The notes beneath the pieces were generated by a model that saw nothing but the letters and a program-made list of their open reading frames with translations, ran no database searches and had not been told where the DNA came from. 64,000 bases of DNA, taken from NCBI GenBank assembly GCA_030844895.1, contig CM061234.1, positions 16,923,573 to 16,987,572 of the forward strand. The letters are read 5' to 3'. This DNA is from Ambrosia x helenae (taxonomy: Eukaryota; Streptophyta; Magnoliopsida; Asterales; Asteraceae). Position numbers and translations under genes: made by a program. How positions within the stretch are numbered: position 1 is the first letter of the stretch; each line of letters begins with the position of its first letter. This document shows, piece after piece, positions 35,297-48,079 of this stretch.

Positions 35297-35495
35297 TGAA
35301 CCAATTATCGCAAAAAAAGCTTTAGCCTTTAAACTGCATCCAACACCATTTCGAACTATTAACTTTTTTTTAAACAACAAAATACATAAAAAATAAATAA
35401 AAAAAAAAAGAATCTATCAAACATAATATTGATGTATCTTAACACTCCTGACATTGGAGCAAATTCTGTGGTATTTCATTATTCTATATACCTAA

Positions 35496-35714
35496 CAAAG
35501 TTTAAAAGAACGGAAACGAGCCTCAAGGCGTTTTCCCTTCGCCTCATGAGGCGTAAGCCTCGAGGCGAACCGAGGCTTAAGCTCAAAGCGCAGTCAAAAA
35601 ATAAATATAAAAATTATGTGTCTATAAAAAATAAAATACTTGACCTACAAAAGTCTAAAACATAAAAAACACACGTCAAAAATAAAATAATTGACCCAAA
35701 AAGTCTAAAACACC

Positions 35715-35746
<32 letters not shown>

Positions 35747-35911
35747 ACATCAAAAACACCCTAACCACCTGAGGCGCACTTGAGGCTCACATTTTCTTAG
35801 CGCCTCAGCCCTTAGAGGCGTATGTACAATCTGAACCCCATGAGGCGCGCCTGAGACTCGTTTTCTTAGAGTTTCGCCTCGAGGCGTACTCACCCGTTTT
35901 TTTAAACCATG
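35496..35911. mobile_element. MITE of the GTTTAAAAAA / GAGGCG family, 416 bp, upstream of the OBERON-like gene
   Basis: Ends CAAAGTTTAAAAGAACGG and CCGTTTTTTTAAACCATG; the interior is rich in GCCTCGAGGCG palindromes plus an oligo-A run at 35718-35742. TATATACCTAA is directly repeated on both sides (35485-35495, 35912-35922); 11 bp is longer than the usual 8. It lies 200 bp upstream of the start codon, probably in a 5' untranslated intron or promoter. Confidence 0.7.
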
Positions 35912-35922
35912 TATATACCTAA

Positions 35923-37139
35923 AGTAGAATTTTGCGAGGAACATTAACGCTTAAGGTACTTAAAGATATAGGACCAAAAGACTTGCTCGGTTACTATGTT
36001 GTTAAAAATTCCCTACTATAAAAAGTGGCATAAGCATAAATAGAATATTTTTTAAGGATGAGAATTGAGATCATAACATATAAACCTATAGAGACTTGTA
36101 ATGCACATGCAAAATCGGGTAATCGATTTACCCGTTTGGTTCAGGTATAGAATATGATCAATTAAATTCCGGTATACCCAATATTTTAAGGGTTAGCCAC
36201 GTCGCTTGATCTTGCAGAAACGGCACAGATAAAGTTCAAAATTTCTGATGAGAACACCCTGAATGTAACTTGGTTCAGGCATCGGTTACATTTTCAGATA
36301 AAAATTACCCTATTAACCGAAAAAAAACAACCAAAAACACCTATAGTTTTCTAAAAGCAACTTCTTCCCACATAGATGCTAAAGTGCTATTTTTACAATA
36401 TAAACAGAGGCATGATCTAAAGCATCTAAATCTATAATCCAATATTAAAAAAAAATCAGCAAAAAAGAATTAAATAAAAAAAAAACTATTTGTGTACAAA
36501 TTTAACTTAAAGAACAACTTAACCCTAACAATGCTGATCAATCATTTACTCAACTAGTCAATTATATTCTCAAAAAAAAAAAAAAAACTATTAAATTAAA
36601 TTAACTCAAGAATTCACAAACAATCCATACCAGCTATGATCTAATTACATAAAAATCGAAACTTTAATACAGAGCAAAATAATTCACTTAAATAGTCAAT
36701 TACCACACAAAAAAAAACACACACACTGTTGAATTAAAAAAATAATAAGAATTGGAAACAATCCATACCCAGCTGTGATCTTATAGAATAAAAAGAAAAA
36801 CTTGAAGAGAAAGAAAAATCTTGGAAGATAATTCAGTGTGTCTAGGGTTTCACAAAAGGGTAGAAGAAACTAGTAAGATAATGATGGTTTGAGATGATGG
36901 GTTTGGTTATGTGGGGGTGTTTAAGGTAGTGATCTGTCATGGTGGTCACTGTTTTCCGGCGAACGGTGGCGGCGACGGTGGTGGTGGTGTTTGTGGTGGT
37001 TTTAGTGATATGGACACATGGGTTCAGAGACAAAGATGTGTTTTTTTTTAAAAAAAAATTTTTGTAATAACAAAGAAAAGAAAGGTTAGGAAAGATTAAG
37101 TTTTTTTTTTTTTTTTTTTTTTGAATTGTTGGGTTTAAT
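35923..37139 (-). promoter_or_regulatory. Upstream region of the OBERON-like gene, possible 5' UTR exon
   Basis: AT-rich with several oligo-A runs. On the minus strand 37030-36816 looks like a leader: CT-rich, containing ACCACC repeats and GTGAAACCCTAGACACACTG, with a short upstream frame (63 codons at 37033-36842). It could be a non-coding first exon spliced to the ATG exon. Transcript data would be needed to settle this. Confidence 0.3.
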
Positions 37140-37151
37140 TTGATATCTTAG

Positions 37152-37430
37152 GAATTTAATTAGTCATTAAGATAAAGATAAAAATGATGGTTGGTAGATA
37201 AAGAGAGCAAAAGAAATTATTTAAGTCTCTTTATATTACCTTCTAGAAGATGAAATTCATAATGTAGTTGTCATTTTAATTGATATTAAGGATTCGATGG
37301 AACGTTACAATATTGATGCAGTTTCGTGGTTTTCTGTATTTATGGAAACATCAGATCTTTTATTTATGTTTTTGTTTCTTCCCTTTTTGCCATCAATCTG
37401 GCAAACTGCACCACAAAACTGACATCACGG
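37152..37430. repeat. Segment duplicated at 49272-49520
   Basis: TTAGTCATTAAGATAAAGA, ACCTTCTAGAAG, TATTTATGGAAA and TTTTGTTTCTTCC occur in the same order and orientation at 49.27-49.52 kb. The sequence is non-coding. Confidence 0.75.
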
Positions 37431-37599
37431 ACCAATCACGTGTTTTAGAAACCCTAGGTTATATGTCAATTTTAGGGTTTTGCTAGCGTGAAGAGACTAG
37501 GGTAGAGAATTTACAATTTGTGAGGGAAAGGTTTTAAAAACCCTAGTTTCTTTGATTTTCTTATATTTATGTTTCTTTGATATATGAAAAAAAAAAAAA

Positions 37600-39640
37600 G
37601 ATTTGTATAAAAGAAGAGATGGTGATGGAACTTACTTGTAGAAATTGTGACCTTAGATAAAAGAAGATGATGCCATTGATATATTAGAATGTCACCAATT
37701 GATAAAGATCTTAGAGAAAAGTTATTTGTGTATTATTATTTATAGTGACACTAAGGGGAAACCCTAAAATAATATATGAGTATGCCTATTAAATGGCCCA
37801 TATATTTTGTGAGCCCAATTGAATCATTTGACTAATTAAATAAATAGTTGGAGTCCACATTCAAATAGACTTTGTCTAACATTCTCTCACTTAGTCGAAG
37901 AAACATCTATTTTGTCTAAGTTTCACATTAAAAATATAGTCGATGTTTACAGTCATTCGAGTTGCTGACACATCAACAGAGATGATTTCAAATTAACCCA
38001 TTAGGACGAGCAATAAAGAAGTGGGTCCTTTAATACATGTTAGTCCCAAAGTATGGGCCATAACATTGCTCACATTCTCTCGATACCTTCGGGGTTCGAG
38101 ACACATTCGAAGTCCCTTATCACAAAGACGAGCATCTCCTCGTCATGTGTAGATCACGGGATTTCTCTCTAACATTTATTTGTATAGTCGATCATTAGTC
38201 GTCCAAAATGCACGTAAAGGGTTAAGGCTGGACATGACGTCACCGATGCCTTAGATTTTATAGAATAATGCTTACGCGATGCGCGAAGTTGTAAAGAGGT
38301 TGGCACAAAACTCGGTCGATTGCTCAAATGACCACAAGATTCGGATTTTAGCGAAACACATGTGCTAACACTAAGACAAGAGTGTCTTAGTATGACTTTT
38401 GGAAAGTCCGTTAGACACCTAAAATCCCAAATAATCAATGTCGACACTAAACCATCAAATTAACATAACCATGACAGCAACGAGGGGTCGAGGTGATGTC
38501 TCCATCCCGAGGGAACCAAGAGTGAAGCAAACGACAAGTCATCACATCATCAAGGCAATCCAATAGCTGTAACAATACATCCACGAAGCAACACAACAGT
38601 AGAAACAACACGGCAATGACAGTTTCACATCCACGAAACACATCAACAAGGGAACACCGCAACAGGAACAACACGACAACAGAGAAGCATGAAAACAAGG
38701 CAATATCGCAACAGAAACAACACGACAACAAGGCAACACCGCAACAGGAACAACAAGACAATAGAGAACCACGACAACAAGGCAACACTGCAACAGGAAC
38801 AGCTCGACAATAGAGAAACACGACAAAAAGGCAACACTGCAACAAGAACAGCGTAACAACAGAGGAACACTACAACAAGGTAACACTGCAACAGGAACAG
38901 CACGTCAACAGGGAAACACGACAACAAGGCAACACAACTACATGAGCAGTACAACAACACGCATGCATCATCGACAACGCAACGTAACCACATGGATACG
39001 CAATCGGAAAAACAATGCAACTACAAGAATGCACAATCGCTAGGGGTAACACAGTAACATGAATTCTCAACAACAAGATGACATATAACCTAGCAAATCC
39101 ACTATACATAACTACAAGAAGTTCCATTACGGTGAGCACACGCCCCAGTGCGTTTCAGATCACTTATGGTGGCGGAATCCTTATCCGTATCCTCACTCAC
39201 AAACCTAAACTCCATAGGCTCATTGGTAGGAACGGTTGGGTCAACAGGTGCATCTGTCATCACAACGGGAATGTGAACGACAGGTTCCACGGAATTTAAC
39301 TGACTTACTAAGCCGATATTGTTCTTAGAGAGAATGACCGTGGGCTTGGTATAAGTCACTCGAATGATGGCAATAGCAGCATCAACAAACTCAACCCAAG
39401 CCTAAGAACCATCGACAATATTAGGCTTAGTAGGAGCTCAATGAATGATAAAAGATGGGTTCAATGCAAGCCTCAAAGAGGATGGAATCAGCAAAGACAC
39501 AGACATGGTCGTAGCGGCTTGGCAAGGGTCATAGAGACGTCTACGTCAAGTAACTTCAGTAGGAGCCTTAGAAACAACAACAACATAAAGCTCGACAAGA
39601 GCCACAAGAACAACAAAATCAACAAGCCCGACTAGAGCTA
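37600..39640 (-). mobile_element. Probable LTR retroelement 3' end with LTR (minus strand), degenerate
   Basis: On the minus strand a purine-rich AGTGAGAGAA is followed by TGTTAGACAAAGTC at 37881, a typical polypurine tract and LTR start. The putative LTR (37881 to about 37600) has TATAAATA (37744-37737). Sequence right of 37882 would be internal 3' sequence. It holds a 49-bp minisatellite and only broken frames, for example 39359-39102. The LTR's other end was not found and no polymerase domain is recognisable. Confidence 0.4.
38600..38945. repeat. 49-bp minisatellite
   Basis: The word AGGCAACACNGCAACAGGAA recurs at 38649 (variant), 38731, 38780, 38829, 38878 and 38927. Successive spacing is exactly 49 bp, except one 33-bp unit near 38698. 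Because 49 is not a multiple of 3 it opens long Cys/Leu-rich frames in several phases on the minus strand, which are not genes. Confidence 0.85.
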
Positions 39641-39739
39641 TAGAAAGAACGAAAACAACAACAAGAAGCCCGACACGATAAATAAGATTATAAATATTAA
39701 TAAATAACAACAAAATCATAACCCATCATTCAAATAAAT

Positions 39740-41790
39740 GACATTAAAAACATCCGCGTTTCAAATTGCCTTACCAATTATATACAAATTATTATTGACG
39801 TATTAAAATAGTAATATCGATTATCAATTGGTAATTGACGTGAATTCATTAAAGACGCTAAAAATTAGCACACGAATGTATCACCATTTTGATATTAATC
39901 GTGTAAATGACAATTTATTAAAATAAAGTCATAATATCAAAATGAAAGTCGGTCAACAATATCATTTTTACGAATAGTAAATCTAAAATCATAAAATTAG
40001 TATTAATATTAGTAATATATTTGGTCAACAATACTATTTTTACAAATAGTAAAACTAAAATCGTAATATTAGTATTGGTATTAGTAATATATTCGTAAAA
40101 ATCATAATAGAAAAATTTAATTCGATCAATAAGAAATAAATGAGATTAAAATTAAAAATCGTAATATTAGTTTTAGTATTAGTAATATATTCGTAATTTA
40201 ATTCGGTCAATAATAAATAAATGAGATTAAAAATCGTAATATTAGTATTAGTATTAGTAATATATTCGTAATTTAATTCGGTCAACAATAAATAAATGAG
40301 ATTAAAAATCGTAATAAATAACATTAAATTCAGTCAATTATTATTAATGTTAATAAATAACATTAAAACTCATAATAAATAACATTAAAAATAAATAAAT
40401 ACTATTAATTGCAGGCAAGACTAATAATAATTCGAAAAAATAGTAATATAATAAATGAGATTAAAAATTTTCAATTGTATCTCAAAATTGTAATGAATAA
40501 TTAAATCAATTACATTAAAAACACCGGTGTTTCAAATTTACTTACCAATTATCGACAAATTATTATTGACATCTTAAAATTTACACATTAATATTGAAAT
40601 AATTTTGATGATTATCTTTTAATGAGAATTAATTAAAGGGAAGTCATAATATAAAAATTTAAATTCGGGCAATAATATTAAACCTAATTTCGTAAAAATA
40701 GATTAAACAAAATTTCGTAAAAATAGTAATATAAATAAGGAATATTGGATTTTAATACTCCCAACTTTCAGAGTTTGGCCGACAGTACTCCCAACTACAG
40801 AAATGTTTGCCAGCACTCCCAACTTTTAAGGTATTTTCTACTGGCACTCCCAAACTAACTCATTTAGTTTGTTCAGTTAGTTTGCTGATGTGGCATGCTG
40901 ACATGGCCATTATTGCTTATGTGTGTCATCCACGTCAACATGCCACGTCAGCAATAATGGCCATGTCAGCATGTCACGTCAGCAAACTAACTGAACAAAC
41001 TAACTGGGTTAGTTTGGGAGTGCAAGTAGAAAATACTTTAAAAGTTGGGAGTGCTGGCAAACATTTATGTAGTTGGGAGTATTGCCGGCCAAACTCTAAA
41101 AGTTGGGAGTATTAAAATCCAATAAACCTATAAATAAATGAGATTAAAAATCGTAATAAATAACACTAAATTCGGTCAATTATTATTAATGTCCATAAAT
41201 AACATTAAAACTCCTAATAAATAACATTAAAAATGAATAAATCTTATTAATTGCAATCAATACCAATCATAAAAATAATAATATAAATAAATGATATTAA
41301 AAATCTTAATAAATAAGCTCAAAATCGTAATAAAAAATTCAAATCAATTACATTAAAAACATCCGCGTTTTAAATTGACTTACCAATGATTGTCTGATTA
41401 TTATTGACATCTTAAAATTAACACATTACTATTGAAATGATTTTAATGATTATCATTTAATGAGAATTGATTAAAGGAGAGTCATAATATAAAAAATTAA
41501 TTTCGGTCAATACTATTAAACATAAATTCGAAAAAACAGTAATATAAATAAATGAGATTAAAATTTTTAATAAATAACATTAAATTCGGTCAATTATTAT
41601 TAATGTCAATAAATTATATTAAACATCTTAATAAATATTAATAACGTTAAAAATGAATAAATCTTATTAATTGCAATCAAGACCAATCATAATTCGTAAA
41701 CATAGTAATATAAATAAATGAGATTATAAATCTTAATAAATAACCTTAAAATCGTAATCAATAATTCAAATAAATTACATTAAAAACATC
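39740..41790. repeat. Decayed AT-rich tandem array, ~420-460-bp units
   Basis: The words ACATTAAAAACATCCGCGTT (about 39748, 40512, 41349), ATTAAATTCGGTCAATTATT (about 40323, 41163, 41580) and TTAATGAGAATT mark about four units. A fold-back element (40743-41124) sits in one unit; subtracting it gives regular spacing. Smaller 60-75-bp repeats (GTAATATTAGTATTAGTATT) fill 40050-40310. It is non-coding. Confidence 0.7.
40743..41124. mobile_element. Fold-back (long inverted repeat) MITE, 382 bp
   Basis: It begins TATTGGATTTTAATACTCCC and ends GGGAGTATTAAAATCCAATA. The arms are about 165 bp and pair almost throughout, with the TGCCACGTCAGCA motif near the centre. The outer TA dinucleotides may be a TA target duplication (Tc1/mariner style), but this is uncertain. 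The 102-codon frame across it is an artefact of the palindrome. Confidence 0.8.
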
Positions 41791-42633
41791 AAAAATCATA
41801 TGTGGCAACTGTAACGTCATTGCATATGATGTTTTTAGATTACAAAAATTTGTTCATGGCCTTCGGCACAATCTGGAAAGACACGTATAAAAAAAAATTT
41901 TAAAAAAAAATCTTTTTTTAAATGAAATAGGCATATTAACACAAAAATAACAATCATACCAACACGGTTAACGAAGGGTCATGCAAAACCTTAAAGAATT
42001 GAGAACCTTTGTGATAAGACATAATAGCGTTGGTGTGTTCGGATGAAATCCTGTTTTTTAAATGTTAAAACATAGAATGATTAAATCTGTTTCAAGGTAA
42101 ATCCGATTAACTGTATATCTATCAATATCGATTAAAAAAGTCGGTATTTCTAAAGAATAATCAAAAACGAATATATCGAATTGATAAAGTTCTTGAAACG
42201 ATTAAATATTCATTATCCATGTTCATTCTAAATCATCTGGATCGTATTTTATAAAAAACCGATTAAATCTTCATTCTAAATGTATCACTGTTTAATCATT
42301 GATAACAATATTATTGCAATTTGATTAAATAGTCAAACTATAAAAAAACCGATTAAATCTTCATCTGGATCGTATTTTATTAAAAAAAAACCGATTAAAT
42401 AGTCAAACTAATTTTTGTAAACAAAAAACAAAAATTAAGTCAAACAATTTGATTAAACAAATTTACACTTCAAATATTATTTCTCAGTTCAGAAATCAAC
42501 TGCATAATCTTATACAGAGGTTTCATTAAATTCTTAACAGTAAACTGAAGAACGCCGTAACTGAGCGCCGTAACTGAAGAAACACAGATATAGGAAACGT
42601 TTTCATTAATAATATGGCATGTGTAGCCATTTT
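41791..42633. other. Non-coding AT-rich stretch left of the Ty3 element
   Basis: No gene. AACCGATTAAATCTTCAT-type words repeat at about 42257, 42348 and 42399. GAACGCCGTAACTGAGCG (42550-42570), GCCGTAACTGAAGAA and another GCCGTAACTGAGCG (42650) are short direct repeats at the element's 3' side. No LTR matching 48097-48979 is found here. Confidence 0.45.
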
Positions 42634-42636
42634 TTA

Positions 42637-44600
42637 TTACAAATAACAACGCCGTAACTGAGCGTCGTTCCATGATCGCGGAATAGGGGTGCCATCGAGC
42701 CTTTCTAACGCGTAAGCGCCCTTTCCTAGCACTTCTTGAATTTTGTAAGGGCCTTCCCAGGTTGGGGCGAGCTTCCCAGGTTTTTCGGCGTTGGAAGCCT
42801 CATTGTTGCGGAATACATAGTCCCCAATCTTGAAGGTCTGCTCTTTGACATGCTTGTTGTAGTATTGTTCAAGTTGGGTTTTGTAGCTGGCTTCTTTTAT
42901 TGCCGCGAGGTCGCGGCGTTCTTCTAGCAGATCGAGGTTCATGCGGAGCTCTTTATCATTATCGGTTGTGTCGGCCATCAATACCCTTGCCGTGGGGCAA
43001 GTTATTTCTGCGGGGATTACTGCCTCGGATCCATACGTCAGGCTGAACGGCGTTTCGCCGTTGCTCGTTTTTGTGAGGGTGCGGTAGGCCCATAAAACGT
43101 GCGGTAATTCATCTACCCACCCTGTTCTTCTGGTTCCGAGCCTTGTCTTGATGCCTTCGACAATAGTACGGTTGGCCCTTTCTACCTGGCCGTTGCCTTG
43201 CGGGTGCGCAACGGATGTGAAGATTTGCGTGACTCCCATCTGAGCCAACCATTGTTGAAGGGCCTGGTCTTCGAATTGTGTTCCATTGTCACTGACCAAT
43301 TGCATTGGTAATCCGAACCGACAGATAATGAACTCCCAGATAAATTTCTTGACGTGTGCGCCATCGATCTTGGCTAGAGGTTTGGCTTCGACCCACTTAG
43401 TGAAGTAGTCGATAGCAACAATCAAATATTTCACATTACCCGGCGCCGCTGGGAACGGTCCGACCAGGTCAATGGCCCACTTTTGGAAAGGCCAAGCTGC
43501 TGTGACCGGTACTAGGTTGTTCTTGGGGCGCAGGGTGTTTGGAGCATGGCGCTGGCAGCTGTCGCATTTGCGTAGCTCATTGACCGCGTCGACATGCATG
43601 CCGGGCCAATAATACCCTGCATTCATCAACTTTGCCACTACCATCCTTGGGCCTGCGTGCAGCCCGCATGTTCCCTCGTGTATGTCTTTGAGGAGAAAGG
43701 AGGCTTCTGTCGGGTCTACACAGCGCAGGAGTGGCCCTAGGAAAGAGCGGCGGTACAGGATGTCGCCTGCCAGTTGGTATTGCAAGGCCTTGTTTTTTAT
43801 CTTCCGGGCCTCTAGTTTGTCGTTGGGCAGGATTCCCGAAGATAGAAAAGCTTTAATCGGCGTCATCCATGACGCGTTGCCCGTTTGGGTGACATTGACC
43901 TGGCGCGCGGAGACTGACGGTTTGTCTCGAACCTCGATTCGGACTTCTTTTGCCATGTGCTCGAAAACCGTGGACGCCATTTTGCTGAGCGCGTCGGCTG
44001 GTTTGTTCTCGCTGCGCCGGATGTGTTCGACTGTGCATGTGTCGAACCTGCGCATGAGTTGCCTGGCTTGCTCCAGGTATAGAGCCATGGTTTCGTCCTT
44101 TGCGTCATATGTCCCGTTGATCTGCCGTGCTACCAACAGTGAGTCCACATGTGCCTCCACGTGCCTGGCCCCCATTTTTTCCGCTATGCGGAGGCCTGCC
44201 AGCAACGCTTCGTATTCCGCCTCGTTGTTTGTGCTTTTAAATTCGAGGCGGATGGCGTATGTAAACTCATGTTTGTCTGGGCTGATGAGGCGCAAACCGG
44301 CGCCAGCGCCGTCTCCGTTGGAGGCTCCATCAGTGTATAAGGACCACTTTTGCGATGGATCATGCGCTGGCGCGGGCGATTCTTCTTCTCGGCATTCTTG
44401 AATCTTGTCAGCCGGGATCTCGGTTGCGAAGTCTGCTAATACTTGGCCTTTGATTGCGGGTCGGGGCTTGTAGCTAATTGTATGCTCTCCGAGCTCGATA
44501 GCCCATTTCGCTAATCTTCCTGACAACTCGGGTTTGGCTAAGATGTCATTTATCCGATAGTCCGTAAGGACATTTATTGGGTGGCCTTGGAGTATCTGCG
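42637..44600 (-). pseudogene. Ty3 RNase H (end), archaeal-type RNase H and integrase
   Basis: The open frame reads from 44823, but only from about 44600 is it homologous. It starts with the end of the retroviral-type RNase H (GHPINVLTDYRINDIL). The second RNase H follows with its acidic residues in YTDGASNG, NNEAEYEALLAGL, EAHVDSLLVA and KPADALSKMA. Integrase has a CDSCQRH zinc-binding part and a DDE core: AIDLVGPFP, QLVSDNGTQF and GQVERANRTI. A C-terminal chromo-like or GPY region (APTWEGPYKIQEV) ends at 42637. This part is uninterrupted and could be enzymatically complete if expressed, but it is separated from RT by a frameshift. Confidence 0.85.
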
Positions 44601-46139
44601 CAATCTTCGGGAGGCATGAATTAAAGCTAGGACCAGCTTTTCCATTATAGTATAACGGGTTTCCGCATCTAACAGCGTGCGGCTGATGTAATAGATAGGC
44701 GTTTGTACGCCTTTTCGATCGACCATCAGAACTGCGCCTATTGCCCGCTCCGTGACTGAAAGATAGAGCGTGAGTGGCTCTTTGGGAAGCGGGGCTGTTA
44801 GTGTGGGAAGGTTCATCAAGCACTGCTTCATTTGCTGAAAAGCTGACTCCGCCTCAGGGATCCAGCGGAAGTTGCTCTTCTTCAGGCAATTTTTCAAAGT
44901 GTCCACGAATGGAAATGACTTTGAAGCGTAGTTGGATAAGAAGCGGTTTAGGGCGACCAGGCGGCCCATCAATGTCTGTACTTCTTTGACGGAGGCTGGT
45001 GATGGCATCCGTTCGATTGCCTGTACCTTTTCTGGGTTGGCGCGGAATCCGTCACGCGTGACGATGACGCCCAGAAATTTCCCCTCTTCCATCCCAAATG
45101 AGCATTTGCTTGGATTCAACTTCATGCGGACCTTTCGCAGTTGGTTGAATGTTTGTTGGATGTCCTGTAACATGTCACTTTCTTCCTTGCTTTTGATCAC
45201 TAAATCATCGACGTACACTTCAAGCCGTACGCCGATTTCCTTTACGAAGACCGTGTCCATTAAACGCTGGTACATTGCGCCCGCATTTTTCAGGCCGAAA
45301 GGCATCTTTGTGTAGCAGAAAATGCCCGTGTCTGTGCGGAACGCTGTTTTGTCTTCATCCTCTTTGGCCATTTGTATTTGGTGGTACCTCTTGTAAGTGT
45401 CCAGGAAACACTTGAATCGGTATGGGGCGAGGGAGTCCACCTTCAAATCAATCTCCGGCAAAGGATAACAATCCTCTGGGCACGCCTTGTTGATGTCTTT
45501 GTAATCTACACACATGCGCCATCCTCCATTTGCTTTGGTGACCATGACGGGGTTGGCCACCCAAGTTTGGTATCTGATGGGGCGGAGGATGCCCGCATTG
45601 AGTAGCTCGGTGACTTGTTCATTCATGGCCTTTGTTTTCTCCGGGCCCATACTTCTTTTCTTTTGTACAATCGGTTCTACGGAACGATAAACGTTAAGCC
45701 TGTGTTCCGCTATTTCCCGCGGAACACCCACCATGTCTGCCGGTTGCCATGCAAAAATGTCCATATTACTGATCAGGAGTTGTTTTAAATGATTCCGTAT
45801 GGACTCGGAGATTTCATGGCCAATGGTCACCGTTTGCTCCGGAAATTTGGGGTTGAGCGTCCATTTTTCCGGCTCTGTGCGGGCGTTTGTTTTGACCATC
45901 TTTGGCGGCTTGGCTGTATCCGTGACATGGCAATCTTTGTTCCCCCAGATGAAGGCGACGCCTGTTTTGGTGGGGAAACCCACCATTGCGTGTGCCGTGG
46001 AGGCGTTGGCGTTGAAGCGAGAAATGCCTTCTCTTCCCAGGAGTATGTCATGGTTTGATGTGGCTGGTAGGACCATGAAGTCACATATCTCTGTGCGCTC
46101 GTGTGTACCGTCAGTCCATGTTACAGGAAAAGAAAGCAT
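44574..46139 (-). pseudogene. Ty3 protease end and reverse transcriptase
   Basis: A 521-codon frame. The start belongs to the end of the protease region (LPATSNHDILLGREG). Then come RT blocks: GGWRMCVDYKDINKACP, KMPFGLKNAGAMYQRLM and the catalytic YVDDLVIKS, then LNPSKCSFG. The first half of RNase H follows (AIGAVLMVDRKGVQTPIYY). It leaves frame near 44595, where the RNase H continues in another phase. It is joined to gag-protease by a frameshift near 46148. Confidence 0.85.
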
Positions 46140-48042
46140 GTCGCGGGCATGATGGTTTCATGGATGAAACCGGAAATTGGCTCATTGACTGGAATGAGCT
46201 TTGCTTTGTCTTCTTCATCGAGATGTTGAAAACACTGGTCATACATGATATCCGTACTACTGCCGCCATCTAAAAACATATACCGCGTGCGGTAGTGTCC
46301 GAAGACGGCAGTGATCAATAATGGAGCTGTGCAGGAGGCGCCACCTCTGACCCTTGGCATGAGGATGTCAGCCTCTTTCCAGGAGTCGTCTAGCGGCTGT
46401 ATCCGGGTGCGCTTCCCATGTTGAGTGTTTTTGCCCCGCCATGTCATGTTGCATTGGTGGCGGGGAATTAGAGTTGCAGCGTGGGCGTTTAGGTCCCGGA
46501 TCTTCTTCCGTGACCCTTCGCCTTGGGTTTCTTCGTTACCTTGGCCTTTGCCAGCTCGGTGAACATTTTTGACCAGGTGGCCGAGCTGGCCTGATTTCAG
46601 CGCTGCCTCTATCTCCATTTTTAGGCTGTAGCAGTTGTCTGTGAGGTGACCGTAGTCATTATGGTACTCACAGAACTTGCTACGGTCCACATTTCGGCGC
46701 TTCCCAAGAGGGTTGGGCTCTTTCAGGGTGACCTGCTCGGTTTTCAGAACCTGAGATGGTGTTTTTGTTAGCGGGGTCCAGTCGTAATTTTTCTTGGAGT
46801 GTCCGCGTTGGTCCCGCGTTTGTTTGGAGCTGATGATTTGGCGGGCATCGCCACCTGGGGAATATCTTCCCTCATCGGTAGTGCTCGTGATGCGGTTCCA
46901 GACAGATTTGTTTTTGTGTCTAGTATTATTATTATTATTATTATGGTGTTGTGGCTGGAAACCGTGTTGCTGGTTGAAAGATTTTTCGGAGGAGACATAT
47001 ATTTTGGCTGAGCGGATGAGCTCATCCCAGGACTCTGGGATGCCATCCTTGCCGGTGAGGCATTTCATGAGGTCTGGACTGCGCACATTGTGAATGAACG
47101 CAGCCCGTGTGAGCTCCTCCCCGCAGCCTATTTGCAGCGCTTCTTTGTTAAACCGGACTATGTAGTCTTCAATCGTTTCTCGGTCATATCGTCGACACAG
47201 CAGAATGTCCGCTTTGTCTTTCTTATGCTTACGTAGGTGCGAGAAGTGGCTGCCGAACTTTCTGTGAGGTCGTCGAAGTCCTTTACGCTTCCCGCTGGGA
47301 GGCTGTCAAACCATACCCTGGCGGCACCCGTAAGGGTTTGAGCAAAAAGGTGGCACCATACTTGAACAGGCCAGTCTACGGACACACCTGCGCACTCAAA
47401 GTCGTGCACATGGTCGTCCGGGTCACGCAGGCCATCGTATCTACCGATGCTGCTTGGGAGTTTGGCCTTTCTTGGGATCTTGGCAGCCGCTATGCGGGTA
47501 ACAAACTTGGATTTCTCGGAAAAAGCCTTTGGTCGGAATGGTTTGACCAGGTCGTCGTCTACCTCACTGTCCCGCGACGTGTGAGCGTGTTTCTTTCCTT
47601 TGTAGCCTGAGTCGCTGCTTGACGATTCGTAGCCATCTGGCTCGTCACGTGGTCTGGCGTAGCCCCGAGCTCTGACGTTTCCGCCGAGCTCCCCGCTACG
47701 ACCATCACCGTGCTCGGCCTTGTCTTTTTTCTTGTACTTTGCTTTTGCCGGTGTGTCAAAAGCAAGTGTCTTACCTTTCTTTTTTGCTTGCTGCAACAGT
47801 TTTCGTTGATACATGGCAGCACTCTTGGCATTCTGACGGAGGAGCCACTGGTCCGGATCCTCCTCAGAGAGCTCTTGACTGTCACCGTCTGATTCGACGT
47901 CACGGATTTCAACAGCTGACCTGTTGAGCCGAGACGTCGTTTGTTTGACGACAGTGTTGGGTGTGGTTTGGTTATCTGGCTGTCGGAGGTCTTCGTCCCC
48001 GGTTCGGTGTACGTCGGAGGTGTTAGGGTTGGGTTCAGCCAT
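46121..48042 (-). pseudogene. Ty3 gag and aspartic protease
   Basis: The gag start (48042) is a hydrophilic, charged N-terminus followed by the retrotransposon gag domain (IGRYDGLRDPDDHVHDFE, WPVQVWCHLFAQTL, GAARVWFDSLPAGS). A 1-nt loss near 47266 shifts the frame. It resumes with KFGSHFSHLRKHKKDKAD and RETIEDYIVRFNKEAL, a poly-Asn run encoded by (ATT)n at 46922-46943, and a CEYHNDYGH zinc-knuckle-like block. The protease region has a FLDGGSSTDIMYD active-site block, where D-G-G-S replaces the usual D-S/T-G. The frame then closes at 46121, with the next part in a different phase. Confidence 0.82.
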
Positions 48043-48079
48043 GGGTGGGTTAAAAGATGAGTGAAAAGAGCTGTTCTAA

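Noticed and set aside
38447..39139. Several overlapping Cys/Leu-rich frames on the minus strand, up to 132 codons
   Set aside because: They are produced by the 49-bp minisatellite in different phases; composition is that of the repeat only.
40807..41115. 102-codon open frame
   Set aside because: It spans the fold-back element and arises from its two complementary arms; no family resemblance.
43682..47892. Plus-strand frames up to 239 codons
   Set aside because: They are antisense to the Ty3 polyprotein, whose domains are clear on the minus strand.
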